Of a stretch of DNA of 48,941 nucleotides, positions 23,439 through 32,687 are shown piece by piece. Numbering within the stretch: position 1 is the first letter of the stretch; every line of letters begins with the position of its first letter. The translations under genes and the position numbers were made by a program. Location: the NCBI GenBank assembly GCA_001899585.1, contig MKWE01000053.1, forward strand, positions 249,062 to 298,002. Direction: 5' to 3'. Source of the stretch: Rhodospirillales bacterium 70-18. Lineage in GTDB: Bacteria > Pseudomonadota > Alphaproteobacteria > Acetobacterales > Acetobacteraceae. Below the pieces are notes generated by a model. It saw nothing but the letters and a program-made list of their open reading frames with translations. It was not told where the DNA came from and ran no database searches.

Positions 23439-24523
23439 GGCGCGAAGCCGTCGTCGGCGAGCAGCGCGGTGTCGTCCGGCGCCAGTCCGAGCCGCACCGG
23501 CGCGCCGCGCTGCGGGATCGCCGCCATGGCCCCGCTGGTGGAGGCCGCGCGCACGGCCACGGCCGCACCAGCCGCCAGCAGCACCTGCACCAGCACGGTG
23601 TCGCCCTGGTACACCACGTCCTGCACCGTGCCGTGCAGCACGTTCAGCTGGTCCGGCGCCGCGCCGTCGAGAATCCGCAGCCGCTCCGGCCGCAGCATCA
23701 GCAGCCGAGGCCCGCCCGGCACGAAGTCCGCCGGCAGCTTCAGCCGCTGCCCGGCAAGGCAATACCCGCCCCCCGAGGCCTCCACCGGCAGGAAATTCGA
23801 CTCGCCGATGAACTCGGCCACGAAGCGCGTCGCCGGCCGCTCGTACAGCCGCCGCGGCGCGTCGAGCTGCATGATCCGCCCGTGGTTGATCACCGCGACC
23901 CGGTCGGACAGCGTCAGCGCCTCCCGCTGGTCATGCGTCACATACACCGTCGTCATGCCCAGCGCCTCGTGCAGCCGCCGCAGCTCGATCTGCATATGCT
24001 CGCGCAACTGCTTGTCCAGCGCCGAGAGCGGCTCGTCCATCAGCAGGATGCGCGGCTCGAACACGATGGCCCGCGCCAGCGCCACGCGCTGCCGCTGCCC
24101 GCCCGACAATTCGTCGATCCGCCGGCGGCCATAGCCGGCCAGCCGTACCATCTCCAGCGCCCGCTCCACCCGTGCCGCCGCCTCGGCCTTGCCGACACGG
24201 CGCAGCCGCAGCGGAAAGCCGATATTCGCCGCCACATCCATGTGCGGGAACAGCGCGTAGCTCTGGAACACCATGCCGACATCGCGCTTATGCGGCGCCA
24301 GCCGGATCACCTCGTGGTCGCCGAATCTCAGGCTGCCCTGGTCGGGCCGGGTGAAGCCCGCCAGCACCATCAGCAGCGTGGTCTTGCCGGAGCCCGAGGG
24401 CCCCAGCAAGGTCAGGAATTCGCCGCTGCGGATGTCCAGGTCCACATGGTCCAGCGCCGTCACCGGACCATAGGATTTGGCGACCTGCCGGATGGAGATC
24501 GGCAGCGATGCGTCCCGGCTCAT
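23435..24523 (-). CDS. ABC transporter ATP-binding protein (PotA-like)
   Basis: ATPase subunit of 362 residues for the amine-type importer. Walker A is GPSGSGKTT, Q-loop VFQSYALFPHMDV, signature LSGGQRQRVALARA, Walker B ILLMDEPLSALD, H-loop YVTHDQ. The C-terminal 110 residues form a TOBE domain (RPERLRILDG, VQDVVYQGDTVLVQV), as in PotA. The only leader before its ATG is a 16-bp tandem repeat. Confidence 0.93.
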   Translation of the reverse strand: MSRDASLPISIRQVAKSYGPVTALDHVDLDIRSGEFLTLLGPSGSGKTTLLMVLAGFTRPDQGSLRFGDHEVIRLAPHKRDVGMVFQSYALFPHMDVAANIGFPLRLRRVGKAEAAARVERALEMVRLAGYGRRRIDELSGGQRQRVALARAIVFEPRILLMDEPLSALDKQLREHMQIELRRLHEALGMTTVYVTHDQREALTLSDRVAVINHGRIMQLDAPRRLYERPATRFVAEFIGESNFLPVEASGGGYCLAGQRLKLPADFVPGGPRLLMLRPERLRILDGAAPDQLNVLHGTVQDVVYQGDTVLVQVLLAAGAAVAVRAASTSGAMAAIPQRGAPVRLGLAPDDTALLADDGFAP

Positions 24524-24570
24524 TCACTGGCCATCGCGTTCACTGGCCATCACGTTCACTGGCCATCACG
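24523..24570. repeat. Tandem repeat, three 16-bp units
   Basis: Three consecutive 16-bp units (TTCACTGGCCATCACG; the first has one change) fill most of the gap between the substrate-binding protein gene and the ATPase gene. The unit edge touches the ATPase start codon, so copy number would change the spacing between the two genes and the sequence just upstream of the ATPase start. Confidence 0.85.
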
Positions 24571-24592
24571 GCGCCTGGGGCTGCCCGGCCGC

Positions 24593-25648
24593 TCATTCGG
24601 TCAGCATGTTCTGGTAGGCCTGCGACGCCTGGGCTTCGAACTTTATGTACCACGCGATGTCCACCGTCAGCTGCTTCGCCGCGTTGGCGGGGAAGGAGGG
24701 CAGCTTTGCCGCATAGGCCGGCGCGATGGTGCCCAGGTCGTATGCCTTGCTGTTGGTCGGGCCATAGGTGATGAAGCCGGTCAGCGCCGCCTGGTATTGC
24801 GGCTTGCTGATCTCGGCGAGGAACTTCATCGCCAGGTCCTTGTGCGGCGCGCCTTTCGGGATGGCGTAGGCGTCGTAGTCCAGCAGCGCCTGGTTGAACG
24901 TGTAGGCGACATTGCCGCCGTCCTTGGCGACCGCGTCGAACCGGCCGTTCCAGCCGTTCACCATGTCCACCTCGCCGTCCTTCATCAGCTGTGCGTGCTG
25001 CGCGCCGGATGTCCACCATACCGCCACATGCGGCTTCAGCTCCTTGATCTTCCTGATCGCCCGCTCGATGCCGCCGGGGGCGGAGAGGGTGGCGTACACC
25101 TTGTCGGCGGGCACGCCGTCAGCCATCAGCGCCGGTTCCAGCGAGCCGGCCACGGCGTTGCGGTACGACCGCTTGCCCGGGAACTTCTTCACGTCCCAGA
25201 AATCCGCCCAGCTCTGCGGCCCGTGGGCGCCATAGGTCTTGGTGTTCCACGCCAGCACGGTGGAGAACACGTCGCCGCCGACGCAGTAATCCTGCCAGGT
25301 GCCGGGCAGGAAGGTCGAGACATCGATGGTCTTGTAGTCGAGCTTTTCCAGAATCCCCTCGGCGCCGGCATGGGCGGCGCTGCCCGAGCCGCTGGCCACC
25401 ACGTCCCAGGTCACCGCGCCGGCCTTCACCTTCAGGCGCAGGTCGGCGATGCCGGTATAGGTCTCTTCCTTGAGGGTGATGCCCAGCGCCTTGGCGGCCG
25501 GCTGGAACAGGGCCTTGCTCTGCGCCTCCTGATAGGCGCCGCCGAACGACACCACGGTCAGTTGCGGCGCATCCGCCGCCCTGGCGGCCCGTCCGCCGAT
25601 GCTGGCCGCGGCGAGCGCCGAGCCCAACAGAGTCCTCCGGTGCATCAT
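24593..25648 (-). CDS. ABC transporter substrate-binding protein (PotD/opine type)
   Basis: Periplasmic binding protein of 351 residues. The signal peptide is MMHRRTLLGSALAAASIGGR and reads like a Tat signal in weak form (HRRTLLG). The mature protein begins near ADAPQLTVVSFGGAYQEAQ, the usual start of the family that binds spermidine, putrescine or opine-type ligands; WDVVASGSGSAAHA and WWTSGAQHAQLMKDGEVDM are the ligand-cleft loops. The exact ligand is not readable. It follows the enolase-superfamily gene by 121 bp, with a hairpin between. Confidence 0.9.
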   Translation of the reverse strand: MMHRRTLLGSALAAASIGGRAARAADAPQLTVVSFGGAYQEAQSKALFQPAAKALGITLKEETYTGIADLRLKVKAGAVTWDVVASGSGSAAHAGAEGILEKLDYKTIDVSTFLPGTWQDYCVGGDVFSTVLAWNTKTYGAHGPQSWADFWDVKKFPGKRSYRNAVAGSLEPALMADGVPADKVYATLSAPGGIERAIRKIKELKPHVAVWWTSGAQHAQLMKDGEVDMVNGWNGRFDAVAKDGGNVAYTFNQALLDYDAYAIPKGAPHKDLAMKFLAEISKPQYQAALTGFITYGPTNSKAYDLGTIAPAYAAKLPSFPANAAKQLTVDIAWYIKFEAQASQAYQNMLTE

Positions 25649-25717
25649 GGCCTGTCTCCCTGAATTGCGTCGCTTCTGCGACCGTCATTTCGTCCCCGGC
25701 TGGATGATCCGCGCAAT

Positions 25718-25761
25718 ATGGCCTTCCGGAAAGCGCCATTCTGGAAATTCCGGAGGGCCAT
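25718..25761 (-). terminator. Hairpin between enolase-family and binding-protein genes
   Basis: Positions 25718-25730 pair with 25749-25761 (13 bp, one T-G wobble; core GGCC..TCCGGA/TCCGGA..GGCC) around an 18-nt loop. It lies inside the operon, so it may be an attenuator, an mRNA processing stop that raises binding-protein levels, or a repeat element. No T-run follows on the transcript. Confidence 0.5.
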
Positions 25762-25769
25762 TTTGCCGC

Positions 25770-26876
25770 TCACCCGTCCAGCGCGCTGCTGCGATACGCC
25801 GCCCGCTCCAGCCACGCCGGCTCGATCTCCACCCCCCAGCCCGGCTCGCTCGGGATCGTCACCGTACCGTCGCGCACCGTATAGGGCCAGTTGCGGAACA
25901 GCCCGTCCTGCCAGGGGTAGTAATCGGCGCCCTCGATGGAGAATTCGAGGTATTTGCCCGCGTTCGGAATGGCGCCCAGCAGGTGCATGGTGAACAGCGT
26001 CACCATCGACAGGTTGGCGCTGTGCGGCGTGCAGGGCAGCCCGGCCGCCGCCCCCATCGCGGCCACCCGCAGCGTGCGGGTGAGGCCCCCGAGGTAGCAG
26101 ACATCCGGCTGGATGACATCCACGGCGCGGGTGTCGATGATGCGCTGCCAGGTCGGGATCATGCAGTCCTGCTCGCCGCCGGTCACATCGATGGCCAGCG
26201 CCTCGGCCACCTCGCGGCTCTGCTCGATCAGCCAGTACGGGCACGGCTCCTCGTAATGCGAGATGCCATGGTCCTCCAGGATGTGCCCCACCTCGATCGC
26301 GCGCCACGGCGAAAACCCGCTATTGGCGTCGGCCAGCAGCGCCACGCCGTCGCCCATGGCCGCGCGCATGGCCGGGATGATCTCCTCGGTGCGCCCCGGC
26401 CACTCGTCCACGTCGCGCCCGCATTCGGCGCCGATGCGGAACTTGAAGGCGTCGTAGCCATGCGCGTCGCGCAGCCGCAGCAGCCGCGCCGCCTCGTCGC
26501 GCGGCGTGATGTCGCGCTTCATCGAGGAGGCATACACCCGCAGCGCCCGCGGCGTGCCGCCCAGCAGCGCGCAGACGCTCTTGCCCTCCAGCCTGCCGCG
26601 CAGGTCCCACAGCGCGGTATCCAGCCCGCACATCGCCCGGCACAGGTAGGAGCCGGGGAATTTGTGCTCTTTCTCGGGAATGAGGTCGATCAGCGTCTCG
26701 ATGTCCAGCGCATCCCGGCCCAGCGCCCAGGGCGCCACCTGCCGGTGCACCACCTGCGCGGTGATGTCGGCGTTGTACGGCGAAACCTGCCCCCAGCCCT
26801 GCGCCCCGGTATCGGTGGTGACCCGCAGGAAACCGACGAACTCGGTGCAGAACGTCTCGATGCGCGCGATTTTCAT
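25770..26876 (-). CDS. Mandelate racemase/muconate-lactonizing-like enolase-superfamily enzyme
   Basis: Enolase-superfamily protein of 368 residues. The N-terminal capping domain is followed by the barrel with KFRIGAE (Lys-x-Arg at the second strand), metal ligands in [17 protein letters not shown] and GGEQD, then an Asp in [11 protein letters not shown] and a His in TPHSANLS that could form the Asp-His dyad of the MR subgroup. Such enzymes abstract a proton alpha to a carboxylate; most relatives are acid-sugar dehydratases or racemases. The substrate is unknown but should match what the downstream importer brings in. The ATG at 26876 (MKIARIETF) was chosen because it gives the standard family N-terminus. 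Confidence 0.88.
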   Translation of the reverse strand: MKIARIETFCTEFVGFLRVTTDTGAQGWGQVSPYNADITAQVVHRQVAPWALGRDALDIETLIDLIPEKEHKFPGSYLCRAMCGLDTALWDLRGRLEGKSVCALLGGTPRALRVYASSMKRDITPRDEAARLLRLRDAHGYDAFKFRIGAECGRDVDEWPGRTEEIIPAMRAAMGDGVALLADANSGFSPWRAIEVGHILEDHGISHYEEPCPYWLIEQSREVAEALAIDVTGGEQDCMIPTWQRIIDTRAVDVIQPDVCYLGGLTRTLRVAAMGAAAGLPCTPHSANLSMVTLFTMHLLGAIPNAGKYLEFSIEGADYYPWQDGLFRNWPYTVRDGTVTIPSEPGWGVEIEPAWLERAAYRSSALDG

Positions 26877-26936
26877 GCCGGTCCGTCCGTATGGGGTGGC
26901 GTTGGAATGGCGAAAGGATCGGCACAAAAAGGCTTC

Positions 26937-26978
26937 CAATGAAGGTCCATTGCCGGCGTAATGTCATACCATTATCGG
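26937..26978. promoter_or_regulatory. Candidate MocR operator in the divergent gap
   Basis: In the 118-bp gap between the divergent enolase-family and MocR genes, CCATTGCCGG (26947-26956) and CCATTATCGG (26969-26978) form a direct repeat with 8 of 10 matches, 22 bp apart. CAATG-N6-CATTG (26937-26952) is an overlapping dyad. ATACCA at 26966-26971 matches the half-site known for Bacillus GabR, a MocR-type regulator. Direct repeats two turns apart fit MocR binding. A related string (AATGGTATGGCAATCGG) occurs at the end of the regulator gene (28519-28535). Confidence 0.4.
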
Positions 26979-26994
26979 GGGAGGGGGACGGATC

Positions 26995-28539
26995 ATGGTC
27001 AAGCGGGCCGGCGGCGCCCTGCTCCTGGCGATTTCGCTCGACCACGCCTCCCCCCGCCCGATCAGCACCCAGCTTTACGTGGCGCTGCGCGAACTGATGC
27101 TGTCCGGCCGCATCGCCGCCAAGGCTAGGCTGCCCGCCAGCCGGGCGCTGGCGCGCGACCTCGGCGTGTCGCGCACCACGGTGATCGAGGCGTTCGAGCG
27201 GCTGGCCGCCGAGGGGCTGGTGGAATCGCGCGTCGGCGCCGGCACCTTCGTAAGCGAGGTGCTGGATGCCGAACGCCCGCGCCAGCCCTCCGCCCAGGGC
27301 ACCAGCCCGCCGGCCCGCCAGCCGCCCCGGCTGTCGCGCGCGATGGACTGGGCGGTCAGCCGCTTCAGCGACCGGCCGCGCCTGCCGCACTCGCCGCGCG
27401 CCTTCGTCACCGGCCTGCCCGCCTTCGACAGCTTCCCTATGGCGCAATGGGCGCGGCTGGCCGCCAAGCACTGGCGCGGCGGCCGCGAGGATGTCATGGG
27501 CTACGGCGCGCCCTGCGGCTACGCGCCGCTGCGCGAGGCCATCGCCGCGCATCTGCGGGCCAATCGCGGCATCGCCTGCACCGGCGAGCAGATCTTCATC
27601 GTCGGCGGTGCCCAGCAGGCGTTCAACCTGGTCGGCACCGTGCTGCTCAACCCCGGCGACCAGGTGTGGTTCGAGAATCCCGGCGCGATCGGCGCCCGCA
27701 ACAGCCTGCTCGCCTGCGGGGCCGAACTGGTGCCGGTGCCGGTGGACCGCGACGGGCTGCAGGTGGAGGAAGGGCTGCGGCGCGCGCCCCGGTTCCGCCT
27801 GGTGTTCGTCACCCCCTCGCACCACCAGCCGCTCGGCCATATCCTGAGCCTGGAGCGCCGCTTCGCCCTGTTGCGCTCGGCCGAGCAGGCCGGCGCCTGG
27901 ATCGTCGAGGACGATTACGACGGCGAGTTCTGCTTCGGCCGCCGCCCGGTCGCCACCCTCAAGAGCATCGACCGCACCGGGCTGGTGATCTATGTCGGCA
28001 CCTTCAGCAAGTCGCTGTTCCCGGCGCTGCGGCTTGGCTTCATGCTGGTGCCGCCGTCGCTGGTGGAGACCATGGGCCGGGTCTCCGCCGCCTTCGTCCA
28101 GGGCGTGCCGTCCAGCGTGCAGGCGACCGTGGCCGAGTTCATCGAGGAGGGGCATTTCGCCACCCATATCCGCCGCATGCGCCGCATCTACGAGGAGCGG
28201 CACGATGCCCTGTGCGACGCCGCCGCGCGCGAACTCGGCGGCCTGCTGGCGGTCGCGCGGGCGGAAAGCGGCCTGCACACCATCGGCTACCTGCCGGCGC
28301 ATGTCTCCGAGGTCGCGGCGGCGCGGGCGGCCGAGGCGCGCGGTGTCATCGTCTCGCCGCTGGCGCGCTTCTGCATCGCGCCGGTGGCGGCCAACGGGCT
28401 GGTGCTCGGCTTCGGCGGCATCCCCCCCGCCGAGATCCGGGCCGGCATGGCGGAACTCGGCCAGGCCCTGCACGGCCTGCTCAAGCCCCGGGCGGCCTCC
28501 CGCCGCGCCGCGCCCGCCAATGGTATGGCAATCGGTTGA
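26995..28539 (+). CDS. MocR/PdxR-type transcriptional regulator (GntR HTH fused to aminotransferase fold)
   Basis: Regulator of 514 residues. Residues about 20-95 form a GntR winged helix (LPASRALARDLGVSRTTVIE, GLVESRVGAGTFV). A linker follows, then a fold-type I aminotransferase domain with DVMGYGAPCGYAPLREAIA, IVEDDYDGEF and GTFSKSLFPALRLGF, where the Lys after Ser binds PLP. MocR proteins sense an amino compound through PLP and act on divergent promoters. The divergent importer operon and the two flavin oxidases downstream are the probable targets. GAGGGGGAC precedes the ATG. Confidence 0.93.
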   Translation: MVKRAGGALLLAISLDHASPRPISTQLYVALRELMLSGRIAAKARLPASRALARDLGVSRTTVIEAFERLAAEGLVESRVGAGTFVSEVLDAERPRQPSAQGTSPPARQPPRLSRAMDWAVSRFSDRPRLPHSPRAFVTGLPAFDSFPMAQWARLAAKHWRGGREDVMGYGAPCGYAPLREAIAAHLRANRGIACTGEQIFIVGGAQQAFNLVGTVLLNPGDQVWFENPGAIGARNSLLACGAELVPVPVDRDGLQVEEGLRRAPRFRLVFVTPSHHQPLGHILSLERRFALLRSAEQAGAWIVEDDYDGEFCFGRRPVATLKSIDRTGLVIYVGTFSKSLFPALRLGFMLVPPSLVETMGRVSAAFVQGVPSSVQATVAEFIEEGHFATHIRRMRRIYEERHDALCDAAARELGGLLAVARAESGLHTIGYLPAHVSEVAAARAAEARGVIVSPLARFCIAPVAANGLVLGFGGIPPAEIRAGMAELGQALHGLLKPRAASRRAAPANGMAIG

Positions 28540-28603
28540 AATTGGACCTCTCGCCAAAACCAATTCGCCGCCACTCTGGCCGCTGAACCTCGGTCCTGGC
28601 AGC

Positions 28604-30226
28604 ATGGCAGAATTCGACTACATCATCGTCGGCGCCGGCTCGGCCGGATGCGCGCTGGCCAACCGGCTGACCCAGGACGGCGCCCATACCGTGCTGCTGC
28701 TGGAAGCCGGCGGCAGCGACCGGCGGCTGTGGGTGCAGGTGCCGATCGGCTACGGCAAGTCGTTCTACGACCCGCGTGTGAACTGGATGTACCGCACCGA
28801 GGCAGAGCCGGCGCTGGACGGCCGCGCCGGCTACTGGCCGCGCGGCAAGCTGCTGGGCGGGTCGAGTTCGATCAACGCCATGGTGCATATCCGCGGCCAG
28901 CCGGCCGATTTCGACGCATGGCGGGCGCACGGCAACCCCGGCTGGGGGTGGCGGGACGTGCTGCCCTATTTCATCAAATCCGAGGATTTCCCGGCTGGCG
29001 AGCCCGGCTGGCGCGGCGCCGGCGGCCCGCTGCACGTCACCGATGTCGCCGCCCAGAGCCATGCGCTCTGCGCCGCCTTCCTGCGCGCCGGGGAGGAGAT
29101 CGGCCTGGCCCGCACGCCGGATTTCAACGGCTCGCGCCCGGAAGGCATCGGCCACTACCAGATCACCACCCGTGGCGGCCTGCGCATGTCCGCCGCCCGC
29201 GCCTATCTTCGCCCGGCGATGGGGCGGCGCAACCTGCGGGTGGAAACTCATGCCCGCGCCACCGGCATCCGCTTCGCCGCGCTGCGCGCCACCGGCGTGG
29301 ACTACCTCCAGCACGGCGTCCGCAAGACCGCGCAGGCGCGCGGTGAGGTCATTCTCGCCGCCGGCTCCGTCGTCTCGCCGCAGCTGCTGCACCTCTCCGG
29401 CATCGGCCCGGGCGCGGAACTGGCGCCGCTCGGCATCCCGGTCCTGCGCGACAGCCCCGCCGTGGGGCGCAACCTACAGGACCATCTGTGCATCGACCAC
29501 CTCTACCACGCCCGCTGCGCCACGCTGAACGAGGAGTTGGGACGCTGGTGAGGCCGGCTGCGCGCCGGCGCCGCCTATCTGGCGCTGCGGCGCGGCCCGC
29601 TGGCCATCAGCGTCAACCAGGCCGGCGGCTTCGTCCGCACCAGCCCCGACCTGCCCGGACCCGACATCCAGCTCTATTTCTCGCCGCTCAGCTACACCCG
29701 CGCCCCGCCCGGCGTCCGCGCGCTGATGCGGCCGGACCCGTTCCCCGGTTTCCTGCTCAGCGCCCAGCCCTGCCGCCCCACCAGCCGCGGCCATCTGCGC
29801 CTCGCCTCGCCCGACCCGCTGGCCGCCCCGGCGATCGTGCCGAACTCGCTGGCGACGGAGGCGGACATCCGGGCCATGCTGGCCGGCACCCGCTTCCTCC
29901 GCCGCCTGGCCGCCGCCCCCGCCCTGGCCGCCGTCATCGCCGAGGAGCTGAAGCCCGGCCCGCAAGCGCAGTCCGATGAGGCCCTACTCGCCGACATTCG
30001 CGCCCGCGCGTCCAGCGTGTTCCATCCCGTCGGCACCTGCCGGATGGGGCCGGACCCGGCGCGCGATGTCGTCGGCCCGGACCTCAAGGTGCACGGTGTC
30101 CAGGGCCTGCGGGTGATCGACGCCTCGATCTTTCCCTGCGTCACCTCGGGCAACACCAACGCGCCGGCCATCATGGTCGGCGAAAAAGGCGCCGACCTCG
30201 TGCTGCGCGACGCCCGCTGCCAATGA
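28604..30226 (+). pseudogene. GMC-family oxidoreductase (choline dehydrogenase-like) with in-frame TGA
   Basis: FAD-dependent GMC oxidoreductase of 540 codons, normal family length, interrupted by TGA at codon 316 (29549-29551). Before it are the FAD motif IIVGAGSAGCALANRL, GMC signature RGKLLGGSSSINAM and NLQDHLCI; after it, in the same frame, the chain continues (LRAGAAYLALRRGPLAISVN) to VFHPVGTCRMG with the catalytic His and VTSGNTNAPAIMVGE. The stop comes straight after a Trp codon where family members often have a second Trp, so TGG to TGA is the likely change. The 315-residue product would lack the catalytic domain. Family enzymes oxidise alcohols such as choline. A restart at 29726 is possible but would lack the FAD domain. 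Confidence 0.88.
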
Positions 30227-30248
30227 CCTTCGAGACGGAGTAGCCCCC

Positions 30249-31547
30249 ATGCGCGACCATCTGTTCACCCCCGACAGCAAGCAAACCCCCTACTGGTGGG
30301 ACCGCGTGCCTCGCCCGGCCCTGCCGCAGGCCGCGCTGCCGGCGCGGGTGGACGTGCTCGTCATCGGCTCCGGCTACACCGGCCTCAGCGCCGCCCTGCA
30401 AACCGTGCGCGGCGGCCGCTCCACCCTGGTGCTGGACGCCGAGGACGCCGGCTGGGGCTGCAGCACCCGCAATGGCGGCCAGATCTCCACCAGCATCAAG
30501 CCCGGCTACGCCGAACTCGCCCGCCGCCACGGGCCGGAGACCGCCTTCGGCATCATCCGCGAGGGCCAGAACTCGCTGGCCTGGGTCGCCGATTTCGTCG
30601 CGGCCGAGAAGATCGACGCCGATTTCGGCGTGGTCGGCCGCTTTCACGCCGCCCACAGCCCGTCGCACTACGACGCCCTGGCCCGCCAGCTCGCCTCCCA
30701 GCACAAGGGGCTGGAGGTGGAGGCACACATGGTCCCGCGCGCCGAGCAGCACAGCGAACTGGGCACCGACGCCTATTTCGGTGGCGCCGTCTTCGCCCGC
30801 CATGCCTCGATCGACCCCGCGCGCTTCCACCAGGGCATGCTGGACCGCGCGCTGGCCGCCGGCGCCCAGGTGGCGCCGCATTGCGCCGCCACCGCCATCC
30901 GCCGCGACGGCGCCGGCTTCCAGGTGCAGACCGCGCGCGGCCAGGTCGCTGCGCGCAACGTCATCGTCGCCACCAACGGCTACACCAGCGGCCTCACCCC
31001 CTGGCTGCACCGCCGCGCCATCCCGATCGGCAGCTACGTCATCGCCACCGAGCCGCTCGCGCCGGAGGTGATGGCCCGGCTGATGCCGCGCAAGCGCATC
31101 GTCAGCGACACCCGCAAGGTCGTCTACTATTACCGCGCCTCGCCCGACGGCCGGCGCATCCTGTTCGGCGGCCGCGTCTCGCTCAGCGAGACCGACCCCA
31201 GGATCAGCGGCCCGCGCCTGCACGACGCGATGACCGGCATCTTCCCCGAACTCGCCACCACCCGCATCAGCCATTCCTGGTGCGGCTTCGTCGCCTATAC
31301 CTTCGACGAGCTGATGCATGTCGGCGCGCATGAGGGGGTGCACTACGCCATGGGCTATTGCGGCTCCGGCGTCGGCATGGCCGGCTATCTCGGCATGCGG
31401 GTCGGCCAGCAGGTGCTGGGGCTGAAGGAGGGCCGCACCGCGCTCGACGGGGTGAGCTTCCAGACCCGCCCATTTTACCATGGCAACCCCTGGTTTTTGG
31501 CGCCTTCGGTGCTCTATTACCGCTGGCGTGACCGCCTGGCGCGCTGA
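30249..31547 (+). CDS. FAD-dependent amine/amino-acid oxidase (DAO family, PuuB-like)
   Basis: Flavin oxidase of 432 residues. After an N-terminal tail with TPYWWD (a feature of gamma-glutamylputrescine oxidase relatives), the FAD motif is VLVIGSGYTGLSAAL; GCSTRNGGQIS is the PuuB-type flavin-contact loop; VIVATNGYT and GYCGSGVGMAGYLG are the later FAD contacts. Relatives oxidise gamma-glutamylputrescine, sarcosine or D-amino acids. With a PotABCD-like importer and MocR regulator nearby, a polyamine- or opine-like substrate is likely but unproven. It follows the interrupted GMC gene by 22 bp, with GACGGAG as ribosome site. Confidence 0.9.
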   Translation: MRDHLFTPDSKQTPYWWDRVPRPALPQAALPARVDVLVIGSGYTGLSAALQTVRGGRSTLVLDAEDAGWGCSTRNGGQISTSIKPGYAELARRHGPETAFGIIREGQNSLAWVADFVAAEKIDADFGVVGRFHAAHSPSHYDALARQLASQHKGLEVEAHMVPRAEQHSELGTDAYFGGAVFARHASIDPARFHQGMLDRALAAGAQVAPHCAATAIRRDGAGFQVQTARGQVAARNVIVATNGYTSGLTPWLHRRAIPIGSYVIATEPLAPEVMARLMPRKRIVSDTRKVVYYYRASPDGRRILFGGRVSLSETDPRISGPRLHDAMTGIFPELATTRISHSWCGFVAYTFDELMHVGAHEGVHYAMGYCGSGVGMAGYLGMRVGQQVLGLKEGRTALDGVSFQTRPFYHGNPWFLAPSVLYYRWRDRLAR

Positions 31548-31618
31548 ATCCGGGCGGTTCGGCGCCCAATGCGGCCGTGGCCGCGGCGGTTGCCGCCGGA
31601 AATCAGTTATGTGACATC

Positions 31619-31641
31619 ATAATTCGATATCGAAGAATTAT
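31619..31641. terminator. AT-rich dyad between convergent genes
   Basis: ATAATTC (31619-31625) and GAATTAT (31635-31641) form an inverted repeat whose centre contains the perfect palindrome TTCGATATCGAA (31623-31634). It is the only AT-rich spot here, between the oxidase gene and the convergent methyltransferase gene. It could act as a bidirectional terminator or a protein-binding site. Confidence 0.4.
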
Positions 31642-31645
31642 CCGG

Positions 31646-32542
31646 TCAGAAATTCCGGTCGCGCAGGCGGAACGGCCGTGCCGCCGCCACCCGTTCGGCC
31701 ACCGCCGCCCGGTCGCGCACATAGAGCGTGTTCATGCCGCTGCGGTTGTAGTCGCCCAGCGGCGTCAGCGCGCGGGTTCGCGCGTCGTAGCCGCAGGGCT
31801 GGAAGCCGAAGCGGCTGATCTCGCGGTGCACGTCGTCGTCGCTCACGCCGTAGCGCCCGCCGGAGCCGTTCAGCTCCACGATCACCGCCTGCAGGCCCGG
31901 ATTGGCCAGGGTATCCGGCGCGCCGCGCAGGATGCTCAACTCGAACCCTTCGGCATCCATCTTGATCAGCCGGGCGGCGGCGCCGGCCAGCACGTGGTCC
32001 AGCCGGTCGGTGCGCACCTCCACCGTGTCGGCGCCGGCCGGGCTGGCGACGATGTGGTTCATGCCGCCCTGTCCGGCGGTCATCACGCTGACCCCTGCCG
32101 TCTCGCCCAGCGCGCAGCAATGCGCCTGCACCAGCGATTCGATGTCGTTCAGCCGCAGGTTGCGCCGCAATTCGGCGTAGGTGCGTGGCACCGGCTCGAA
32201 GGCATGCGAGGTGGCGCCGGCGACCGCGCTGGCCAGCACCGTGTAGCCGCCGACATTGGCGCCGGCATCCACGAAGATGTCGCCGGGGCGCAGCAGGTGC
32301 AGCAGGAACGCCTGCTCCGGGAAGTCCCATAGCCGGCACATATAGACCAGGGTGGCGTAGTTCTGCCGGTCCGACACGATCAGCCGCGCCTCGTCGGCCA
32401 GCGGCAGCACGTAGTCCACGCCCATCATCCGGTGGCCGAGGTTCCAGCGGAAATAGTCGAGCAGGGCGGCCGGGCGGCGGCCCTGGCTGCCGGGGTGGCG
32501 CAGGATATCGGCGATGACCTGGAAACGTTCTGAAATCCGCAT
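31646..32542 (-). CDS. FkbM-family SAM-dependent methyltransferase
   Basis: Methyltransferase of 298 residues. Motif I is DIFVDAGANVGGYTVLAS, followed by HAFEPVPRTYAELRRNLRLN (motif II, FEP-x-P typical of FkbM), and the family-defining RLIKMDAEGFELSILRGA. FkbM proteins usually O-methylate sugars, polysaccharides or natural products. No glycan genes adjoin, so the substrate is unknown. It is transcribed divergently from the Suv3-like helicase across a 145-bp gap. Confidence 0.9.
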   Translation of the reverse strand: MRISERFQVIADILRHPGSQGRRPAALLDYFRWNLGHRMMGVDYVLPLADEARLIVSDRQNYATLVYMCRLWDFPEQAFLLHLLRPGDIFVDAGANVGGYTVLASAVAGATSHAFEPVPRTYAELRRNLRLNDIESLVQAHCCALGETAGVSVMTAGQGGMNHIVASPAGADTVEVRTDRLDHVLAGAAARLIKMDAEGFELSILRGAPDTLANPGLQAVIVELNGSGGRYGVSDDDVHREISRFGFQPCGYDARTRALTPLGDYNRSGMNTLYVRDRAAVAERVAAARPFRLRDRNF

Positions 32543-32687
32543 GGTATCAGGCTATCGCATATTCGGCCGGGCCGGCAAACCAGGCGCGGCAGCGCCGGGT
32601 GCGCAATATCTTGACAGGGCGTGCGCGGACGCCGACCAGGGGGCGGACCGGCCGCGCGCCCGCCTGCCGGCAAGGCCGGAATCCGCA

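Noticed and set aside
29549-29551. Selenocysteine at the GMC TGA codon
   Set aside because: The family position is not Cys/Sec but aromatic, and no SECIS-like stem-loop follows immediately.
29726-30226. Separate functional gene for the C-terminal half of the GMC protein
   Set aside because: It is in the same frame as the N-terminal half and has no FAD domain; better described as part of one interrupted gene.
32611-32616. TTGACA as a promoter for the Suv3-like helicase
   Set aside because: Perfect -35 hexamer but no acceptable -10 sequence at 16-18 bp.
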